A stretch of DNA of 9,600 bases from NCBI GenBank assembly GCA_007116765.1, contig SKHV01000485.1, positions 1-9,600 of the forward strand, read 5' to 3'. This DNA is from Prolixibacteraceae bacterium. Lineage in GTDB: Bacteria; Bacteroidota; Bacteroidia; Bacteroidales; Prolixibacteraceae. The notes below the pieces were generated by a model. That model searched no databases, was not told the origin of the DNA, and saw only the letters and a list, made by a program, of their open reading frames with translations. The first letter of the stretch is position 1. The number at the start of each line of letters is the position of its first letter. Shown one piece after another: positions 1-4,459 of the stretch. The position numbers and the translations under genes are program-made.

Positions 1-654
1 TCCGCCTTTGATAAAAAGAACAGGGTATTGCAAAATAGGTATTCTGTCGTCGAATTCAGCAGCATCGACACCTCCAATTATTTCGTCGAGATTGGAGCGT
101 AAAGCCTTGAGGTTGATTTTCCATTCAAAGCTGTTTTTATTTCGATGCAGGTTTTTTAGTACGAACTGCCTCACCATTGCTTCCTGGATATCGTCTTTTA
201 GTGCCCGGTCAACCTCTTTTCTGGTTTTGTACGCTGTAATGTCGAGCTTTAGCAGAGTGTCGAGCAGGTTTTTATGAAAATCGTATTGTAAAGCTGAAGC
301 CGGTTTTTCAAGATAGTTCACCGGTGCAATATCCACTACCGTTAACGAAAGCACTTTTTCGGGATAGTCGGCAGCAAAGGCTATGGCCACTTTTCCACCC
401 ATGCTGTGCCCCACAATATGTGCTTGTTCAATGCCGGCTTCGTGAAAAAGCCAGGCAAGGTCGGTAAGCATTTCGCTGTAAGTATGTTCGCTTGAGTGTG
501 GCGAGGCTCCGTGGTTTCGTAAATCAACTGCTATTACTCTGAACTTTCCGGATAAGCCGCCAGCAATTTGCAGCCAGTTGTCGGATGAGCCATAAAGCCC
601 GTGCAAAATTACCACGGGTTTTCCTGAGCCTGTATCTCTATAAAACAGATTCAT
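1..654 (-). CDS. Alpha/beta hydrolase, YbfF-like (C-terminus cut by the window edge)
   Basis: The first 218 residues are present and the stop lies beyond the left edge. The oxyanion-hole motif HGLYG is at residues 18-22. DLRNHGASPHS is near 44-54. The nucleophile elbow GHSMGG places the catalytic Ser at 84. VVDIAPVNY follows, with Asp108 spaced 24 residues from the Ser as in E. coli YbfF. FIKGG near 214-218 matches the strand before the final helix; the catalytic His should be just outside the window. From memory of the family this is a cytoplasmic esterase/acyl hydrolase of the YbfF type (about 255 residues); the natural substrate is not known. Its ATG overlaps the TGA of pdxJ as ATGA, so it is very probably the second gene of a pdxJ operon and translationally coupled. 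The family call is firm, the substrate open. Confidence 0.9.
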   Translation of the reverse strand, partial: MNLFYRDTGSGKPVVILHGLYGSSDNWLQIAGGLSGKFRVIAVDLRNHGASPHSSEHTYSEMLTDLAWLFHEAGIEQAHIVGHSMGGKVAIAFAADYPEKVLSLTVVDIAPVNYLEKPASALQYDFHKNLLDTLLKLDITAYKTRKEVDRALKDDIQEAMVRQFVLKNLHRNKNSFEWKINLKALRSNLDEIIGGVDAAEFDDRIPILQYPVLFIKGG

Positions 655-1370
655 TCTATGTTAAGGCATTCTAAATATTCCTGAATAGATTTTTCTAATC
701 CCATGTATAATGCATCGGCTATTAGTGCGTGGCCTATTGATACTTCGTCGATAAAAGGAATATTTTCAACCAGATAGCGCAAGTTCTCAAGGTTTAAATC
801 GTGACCGGCATTCACTCCCATTCCTGATTGTTGAGCTAAAAGAGCAGCCTTTTTAAATGGTGCTAAAGCATTGGCTGCCGATTGCGGATATTGTGTGGCA
901 TAAGGTTCGGTATAAAGCTCAATACGATTTGTGTTGCACTTGGCCGCACCTTCAATCATTTCGGGTTCTGTTCCGGTAAAAATTGAAACCCGTATGCCTT
1001 GTAGTTGAAAATGCCTGATTACATCGGTCAGGAAATCTTTATTTCTTATTGTGTCCCAACCGGCATTTGAAGTAATCGCCTCAGGAGGGTCGGGAACTAA
1101 AGTAACCTGCTGCGGTAAAATTTCGGTAACCAAATCAATAAACTGGCGGTTTGGGTATCCTTCAATGTTAAATTCGGTAGAAACCACAGGTTTTAGTTTG
1201 CGCACATCGTTATAACGAATGTGGCGCTCGTCGGGGCGGGGATGAACAGTTATGCCCTGCGCTCCAAATTGCTCGCACTTAATGGCTGCTTCCACTACAT
1301 CAGGAATATTTCCTCCTCTTGCATTCCGTAGTGTGGCAATTTTGTTTATATTTACACTAAGCCTTGTCAT
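651..1370 (-). CDS. pdxJ: Pyridoxine 5'-phosphate synthase
   Basis: PdxJ condenses 1-deoxy-D-xylulose 5-phosphate with 3-amino-2-oxopropyl phosphate (made by PdxA) to pyridoxine 5'-phosphate, the ring-closing step of DXP-dependent vitamin B6 synthesis in the cytoplasm. The 239 residues are full length (E. coli about 243) and form one TIM barrel. Visible motifs are VNINKIATLRNARGG (6-20), GITVHPRPDERHI with His43 (39-51), FNIEG with Glu70, VPDPPEAITSNAGWD (92-106), ELYTEPYA with Glu151, NAGHDLN with His190, and the phosphate-binding IGHALI with His214. Bacteroidota enzymes carry NINK where E. coli has NIDH. ATG is the start. It is the first gene of a leftward unit with the hydrolase, and it diverges from the CBS gene across a gap holding a long palindrome. 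Confidence 0.97.
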   Translation of the reverse strand: MTRLSVNINKIATLRNARGGNIPDVVEAAIKCEQFGAQGITVHPRPDERHIRYNDVRKLKPVVSTEFNIEGYPNRQFIDLVTEILPQQVTLVPDPPEAITSNAGWDTIRNKDFLTDVIRHFQLQGIRVSIFTGTEPEMIEGAAKCNTNRIELYTEPYATQYPQSAANALAPFKKAALLAQQSGMGVNAGHDLNLENLRYLVENIPFIDEVSIGHALIADALYMGLEKSIQEYLECLNIE

Positions 1371-1409
1371 TATTGTATATTTTAGGGCTGCAATTTACAA
1401 TTTTTATAG

Positions 1410-1434
1410 CTGTTATTGATAGTATCAATAACAG
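1410..1434. promoter_or_regulatory. Perfect 12+1+12 inverted repeat in the pdxJ/CBS divergent gap (operator candidate)
   Basis: The left arm CTGTTATTGATA (1410-1421) and the right arm TATCAATAACAG (1423-1434) are exact reverse complements around a single G. The site lies 39 bases upstream of the pdxJ ATG and 20 bases upstream of the preferred TTG start of the CBS gene. The single-base centre suits a dimeric DNA-binding protein better than a hairpin, although a stem with a 3-base AGT loop is possible. The cognate regulator is not identifiable from the sequence. It does not resemble the TTTGTAAT-type sites near perR. Confidence 0.6.
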
Positions 1435-1454
1435 TAAAACCAAAAACCGAGAAA

Positions 1455-2120
1455 TTGATAGCAAAAAACCTCATATCGCAAAACCTGCCTTTATTACAGT
1501 GTACTGATAACGGCGAAAAGGCAATCGGTATAATGGAATCTTTCAGAATATCGCATTTGCCGCTTGTAAAAGACAATATTCTGCTTGGTGTAATTTCCGA
1601 CAGCAATATTTATGACCGTGAATTTGAAATGTGCAATTTCGACAGCAAAACCATTCCATTGATTCATGCTTTTGTATACGAAAACCAGCATATTTACGAG
1701 GTAGCTCAAAAAATGCACGAAATGAAAACTACCCTTATTCCGGTGGTTGATATGAGTGAAAATTACCTTGGTGCAATTACTCTTAACGATTTGTCAGATA
1801 ATATTTTGAAGATTTTTTCAAGCTACGAGTTAGGTGCTGTACTGGTGCTCGAAATGAGTCCCGTAAATTATTCCCTTTCGCAAATTGCTCAAATTGTAGA
1901 GTCAAATAATGCTAAGATTTTAAGCCTTTACACTAATAATCCCGAAAATTCAAACGAGTTTGATGTAACTATCAAATTGAATACCACAGAAATATCGTCG
2001 GTGGTTGAAACATTTTTGCGCTATAATTACAACATTAAGGCGGTTTATATGGACAATTCGCTGGTTAGCGACATGTATAACGAACGCTACGACTTGTTTA
2101 TGAAATACCTTAATTTATAG
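1455..2120 (+). CDS. CBS-domain protein with C-terminal ACT-like domain
   Basis: With the preferred start there are 221 residues. Two CBS motifs are visible: residues 1-60 (ISHLPLVKDNILLGVISDSNIYD) in parts, and 65-120 (LIPVVDM, LGAITLNDL). Paired CBS domains usually bind adenine nucleotides and tune a partner. Residues 127-200 (GAVLVLEM, an IVESNNAKILSLY segment, YNIKAVYMD) have the beta-alpha-beta pattern of an ACT-like domain. No catalytic domain is present, so a regulatory role is inferred. The reading frame is also open from a TTG at 1416, but that start lies inside the 1410-1434 palindrome. The TTG at 1455 gives MIAKNLIS, similar to the usual beginning of Bacteroidota relatives, after a purine-rich ACCGAGAAA. 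nadK follows after 46 bases and is probably cotranscribed. Confidence 0.85.
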   Translation: MIAKNLISQNLPLLQCTDNGEKAIGIMESFRISHLPLVKDNILLGVISDSNIYDREFEMCNFDSKTIPLIHAFVYENQHIYEVAQKMHEMKTTLIPVVDMSENYLGAITLNDLSDNILKIFSSYELGAVLVLEMSPVNYSLSQIAQIVESNNAKILSLYTNNPENSNEFDVTIKLNTTEISSVVETFLRYNYNIKAVYMDNSLVSDMYNERYDLFMKYLNL

Positions 2121-2166
2121 AAAAGTTACATAGCTTCTCGCTTTTGAATTTATAAATAAAACACGA

Positions 2167-3048
2167 ATGAAGATTGCACTTTATAGTAACGAGTTCAGAA
2201 ATGATTATTTGCTTGTTTATAAGCAAATTGTAGATTTTTTTCGTGCTCGTAACGTGAAAATACTAATGGAAGAGGGAATGAAAAAGACTCTTGAATCGCA
2301 ATTTCAGTTTCCGGTTGAAGGTATCGGTTCTTTTTCGAATAAAGACCGAAAAACGCTTTCAGCAGATTTAATGCTGTCGATAGGAGGTGACGGAACTTTT
2401 CTGAGTTCAACATATTATGCAATTGAAAATCATATACCCATTGCAGGTATCAATTGCGGACGTTTAGGGTTCTTAGCCGATATTCCAAGTCACGATATAG
2501 AAACCGCGCTTTCATTATTTATGAATGGTGAGTTTGTGCTTGAAAAAAGAATGTTACTTGAAGTAGCTGAACCCGAAGGCTTGTTTAACGGGTTTAATGT
2601 TGCCATGAACGAACTTACTGTGCATAAGCTCGATAATTCATCAATGATTAAAATAGATACCAAAATCGACGGTGAATTTTTGGCCAGCTACTGGGCCGAC
2701 GGCTTGATTATTTCAACACCTACAGGCTCAACTGCTTATTCGCTAAGCGTTGGAGGGCCAATTTTAGCACCAAATATGGGGGGTATAATCATTACGCCCA
2801 TTGCATCGCATAATTTAACGGTGAGGCCATTTGTAGTGCCTAATACTGTAGAGATTGAACTCACAATCGACGGCAGGGGCAATCAGTTTCTTGTTTCATC
2901 CGATCATCGTTCCGAACCACTCGATTTTTCTAAACGAATTGTAATACGAAAATCACAAAGTTATGTGTCGGTGGTTTTGCTTAAAGGCCAATCGTTTTAC
3001 AGTACATTGCGTAATAAAATGATGTGGGGTGCCGACCGCCGTAACTAG
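2167..3048 (+). CDS. nadK: NAD kinase
   Basis: This enzyme phosphorylates NAD to NADP, supplying the cofactor for biosynthesis and for thioredoxin- or AhpF-type reduction of peroxiredoxins. At 293 residues it is normal for the family. Diagnostic motifs are GGDGT at 73-77 with catalytic Asp75, NCGRLGFLADI at 96-106, MNELTVHK at 147-154 (the NE/ND nucleotide-binding motif), DGLIISTPTGSTAYSLS near 178-194, and HNLTVRP at 215-221. ATG at 2167 follows an A-rich AATAAAACACGA typical of weak Bacteroidota ribosome binding sites. The gene probably shares a transcript with the CBS gene upstream. Its 3' end faces that of perR with only 11 bases between the stop codons, so the two transcripts must overlap or end inside each other's gene. 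Confidence 0.97.
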   Translation: MKIALYSNEFRNDYLLVYKQIVDFFRARNVKILMEEGMKKTLESQFQFPVEGIGSFSNKDRKTLSADLMLSIGGDGTFLSSTYYAIENHIPIAGINCGRLGFLADIPSHDIETALSLFMNGEFVLEKRMLLEVAEPEGLFNGFNVAMNELTVHKLDNSSMIKIDTKIDGEFLASYWADGLIISTPTGSTAYSLSVGGPILAPNMGGIIITPIASHNLTVRPFVVPNTVEIELTIDGRGNQFLVSSDHRSEPLDFSKRIVIRKSQSYVSVVLLKGQSFYSTLRNKMMWGADRRN

Positions 3049-3059
3049 TAAGACCCGGC

Positions 3060-3467
3060 TTAGCGGTTTTTCTTTTCGTTACATACTTTACAATATCCTT
3101 TAATGTTTAGATGATAATTCTCTGCCTGAAATCCTTTTGGCAATTTGATGTCGGGTTCTGGAAAATGTATGTCGAAGAATCCACCACAGCTTATGCATTT
3201 AAAATGCCCGTGTGCCGAGGTGTTTGCATCGTAGCGTGCTTCATGTTCATCAATGTTTACTACTACAGCCAGACCTTTATCTACAAAACGGTTCAAAGTA
3301 TTATACACAGTAGTTTTCGAAAGCGTTGGAATTGCAGGTAACAATGCTTCGTATATGTTGTCGGCAGTAGGGTGGTTGTGGTTTTTGTGCAAAAACTCAA
3401 AAATTTTTAAGCGCTGCACCGATGGCCTGATTCCGTTCCGTATTAAATGTTCATCGTATATTTTCAT
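3060..3467 (-). CDS. perR: Fur-family transcriptional repressor, PerR type
   Basis: A 135-residue metalloregulator. The winged helix occupies about 1-80 (RPSVQRLKIFEFL, HPTADNIYEAL, SKTTVYNTLNRFVDKGL with the recognition helix) and the dimerisation domain the rest. By alignment from memory with B. subtilis PerR, the regulatory metal ligands His37, Asp85, His91, His93 and Asp104 correspond to His32, Asp80, His86, His88 and Asp99. The Asp at the last position is the usual PerR mark; Fur has Glu. The structural zinc site is CISC (91, 94) and CKVC (126, 129). PerR senses hydrogen peroxide by iron-catalysed oxidation of His residues and then releases DNA. Divergence from ahpC and operator-like sites on both sides of the gap support the PerR reading over Fur or Zur. 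Autoregulation is inferred. Confidence 0.88.
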   Translation of the reverse strand: MKIYDEHLIRNGIRPSVQRLKIFEFLHKNHNHPTADNIYEALLPAIPTLSKTTVYNTLNRFVDKGLAVVVNIDEHEARYDANTSAHGHFKCISCGGFFDIHFPEPDIKLPKGFQAENYHLNIKGYCKVCNEKKNR

Positions 3468-3474
3468 GATAAAA

Positions 3475-3489
3475 TTGTATTGGTTACAA
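3475..3489. promoter_or_regulatory. Degenerate PerR-box-like operator upstream of perR
   Basis: TTGTATT-G-GTTACAA matches 12 of the 14 arm positions of the perfect TTGTAAT-n-ATTACAA site in front of ahpC. It has the 7-1-7 architecture of the B. subtilis PerR box (TTATAATnATTATAA). It lies 8 bases upstream of the perR ATG and touches the -7 element at 3487-3494, as expected for negative autoregulation. The lower symmetry suggests weaker binding than at ahpC. Confidence 0.6.
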
Positions 3490-3494
3490 AAATA
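3487..3494 (-). promoter_or_regulatory. Candidate -7 element of the perR promoter
   Basis: Read on the minus strand this is TATTTTTG, an exact fit to the Bacteroidota TAnnTTTG -7 consensus. It lies 20 bases upstream of the perR ATG, so the leader would be short. No clear TTTG -33 element is seen at the usual spacing of about 19-21 bases; that spacer is filled by an AT-rich inverted repeat. Confidence 0.45.
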
Positions 3495-3495
3495 G

Positions 3496-3518
3496 TAAAA
3501 TAAATTGATTTTATTTTA
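3496..3518. repeat. AT-only inverted repeat (9+5+9) behind the perR -7 element
   Basis: TAAAATAAA (3496-3504) and TTTATTTTA (3510-3518) are exact reverse complements around TTGAT. It lies in the -33 to -7 spacer zone of the perR promoter. Only A and T are used in the arms, so chance formation in this AT-rich gap is a real possibility. It could be a second binding site or a bent-DNA segment. Confidence 0.35.
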
Positions 3519-3526
3519 TGAGTACG

Positions 3527-3568
3527 TGTATGTATATTTAATATGCTGAAATATAGTATATACATACA
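3527..3568. repeat. Inverted repeat (11-base arms, 20-base spacer) mid perR/ahpC gap
   Basis: TGTATGTATAT (3527-3537) is exactly complementary to ATATACATACA (3558-3568). The spacer contains a further ATAT...ATAT pair, so a cruciform or long hairpin could form. It lies midway between the divergent perR and ahpC starts, outside the two candidate promoters. It is not a terminator: there is no GC core or T-tract. A role as operator half-sites for another regulator is possible but not demonstrated. Confidence 0.4.
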
Positions 3569-3625
3569 TAATAATTTTTAATCTTTTTTTAACATCATTG
3601 TGTTGTCAGATTAAGAATAATTGAC

Positions 3626-3633
3626 TTAATTTG
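3626..3633 (+). promoter_or_regulatory. Candidate -7 element of the ahpC promoter
   Basis: TTAATTTG matches five of the six fixed positions of TAnnTTTG. A TTG at 3603-3605 stands 20 bases upstream, a fitting spacing for a Bacteroidota -33 element. The predicted start of transcription, about 3640, falls inside the palindrome at 3630-3646, so a bound repressor would block initiation. Confidence 0.45.
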
Positions 3634-3646
3634 TAATCATTACAAA
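3630..3646. promoter_or_regulatory. PerR-box-like operator upstream of ahpC
   Basis: TTTGTAAT-C-ATTACAAA is a perfect 8+1+8 inverted repeat. Its inner 7-1-7 core differs from the classic PerR box TTATAATnATTATAA at one symmetric position (G/C for A/T). It overlaps the ahpC -7 element and ends 34 bases before the ATG. With a PerR-type gene directly opposite, this is a strong candidate for the peroxide-responsive operator of ahpC. Confidence 0.72.
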
Positions 3647-3680
3647 AATGAATTATTAAATAACCTTTAAAAAATATATT

Positions 3681-4310
3681 ATGAGTTTAGTAGGAAAAAA
3701 AGCACCGTTTTTTAGCGATTCTGCAGTGGTTAATGGTAACGACATAGTGGAGAATTTTTCGCTGAAACAGTACGAAGGCGAGAAGTATGTAATTTTCTTC
3801 TTCTACCCAAAAGATTTCACTTTTGTTTGTCCAACCGAGATTTTGGCATTTCAAAATAAAATTGAAGAATTTGAAAAAAGAGGAGTAGCAGTTGTGGGTT
3901 GTTCAACCGACTCAGAATTTTCGCACTGGGCTTGGTTAAATACCGAGAAAAATAAAGGTGGAATTCAGGGAGTGAAATTCCCGATTGTTGCCGATTTAAC
4001 CAAAACTATTTCGATGAATTACGATGTGTTGGCCGGCGATTACGATTACAATGAAGATGGTGAAGCTTTTTTTAACGGAGCACCGGTTGCATACCGCGGC
4101 TTGTTCCTGATTGATAAAAAAGGTGTAGTTCGCCATTCTTTGATTAACGACATGCCTCTAGGCCGAAGTGTTGATGAAGCTCTTCGTATGGTGGATGCGC
4201 TTAAACATTTTGAAGAATATGGCGAAGTGTGTCCGGCCAACTGGAAAGAAGGCGACGACGCTATGCAAGCCTCGGCCGATGGAGTAGCCAGCTACCTGTC
4301 AAAACATTAG
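3681..4310 (+). CDS. ahpC: Typical 2-Cys peroxiredoxin (AhpC/Prx1 type)
   Basis: AhpC reduces hydrogen peroxide, organic peroxides and peroxynitrite in the cytoplasm. The active-site segment YPKDFTFVCPTE gives Thr47 and peroxidatic Cys50. The resolving cysteine is Cys184 in GEVCPANW, so this is a disulfide-linked dimer-forming typical 2-Cys enzyme. Arg139 in AYRGLFLID is the conserved active-site Arg. NKGGIQG resembles the GG-LG overoxidation-sensitivity motif, but the C-terminal YF is replaced by YL. Compared with E. coli AhpC there is an insertion before AYRGLF (DYDYNEDGEAFFNGAP region, 120-136). The length of 209 is slightly above usual. No ahpF or thioredoxin reductase lies nearby, so the electron donor is unknown. 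PerR-type sites upstream and a terminator downstream indicate a monocistronic peroxide-induced unit. Confidence 0.95.
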   Translation: MSLVGKKAPFFSDSAVVNGNDIVENFSLKQYEGEKYVIFFFYPKDFTFVCPTEILAFQNKIEEFEKRGVAVVGCSTDSEFSHWAWLNTEKNKGGIQGVKFPIVADLTKTISMNYDVLAGDYDYNEDGEAFFNGAPVAYRGLFLIDKKGVVRHSLINDMPLGRSVDEALRMVDALKHFEEYGEVCPANWKEGDDAMQASADGVASYLSKH

Positions 4311-4397
4311 CAGAAAAATTAGTAACTGCCCATTATAAAATTAAAATTGATTTTGCAAGATTTTTTTCTTGTCGAAAATTAGAGCATTTAATGCATT

Positions 4398-4427
4398 AAG
4401 CCGGTACCTCAAATACCGGCTTTTTTT
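4398..4427 (+). terminator. Intrinsic terminator after ahpC
   Basis: The stem AAGCCGGTA (4398-4406) pairs fully with TACCGGCTT (4414-4422) around a CCTCAAA loop, and seven T's follow (4421-4427). It is 88 bases after the ahpC stop and only 32 bases before the next start codon. Confidence 0.93.
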
Positions 4428-4459
4428 GTACTTTAGTAGAAATACTTTTACTCCTTTTT

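Noticed and set aside
8..277. Rightward open frame of 89 codons at the left edge
   Set aside because: It lies antisense inside the alpha/beta hydrolase gene, whose motifs are clear. The peptide has no recognisable domain.
3035..3072. Possible terminator for nadK: ACCGC and GCGGT followed by TTTTTCTTTTC
   Set aside because: The stem has only five pairs with a 23-base loop and would lie across both stop codons. It is too weak to call.
3578..3614. TTAATCT / AGATTAA inverted arms upstream of ahpC
   Set aside because: Seven AT-rich bases separated by 23 bases are expected by chance in this gap.
4384..4394. Small palindrome GCATT-T-AATGC before the ahpC terminator
   Set aside because: Too short, and with no promoter or gene start at a suitable distance.
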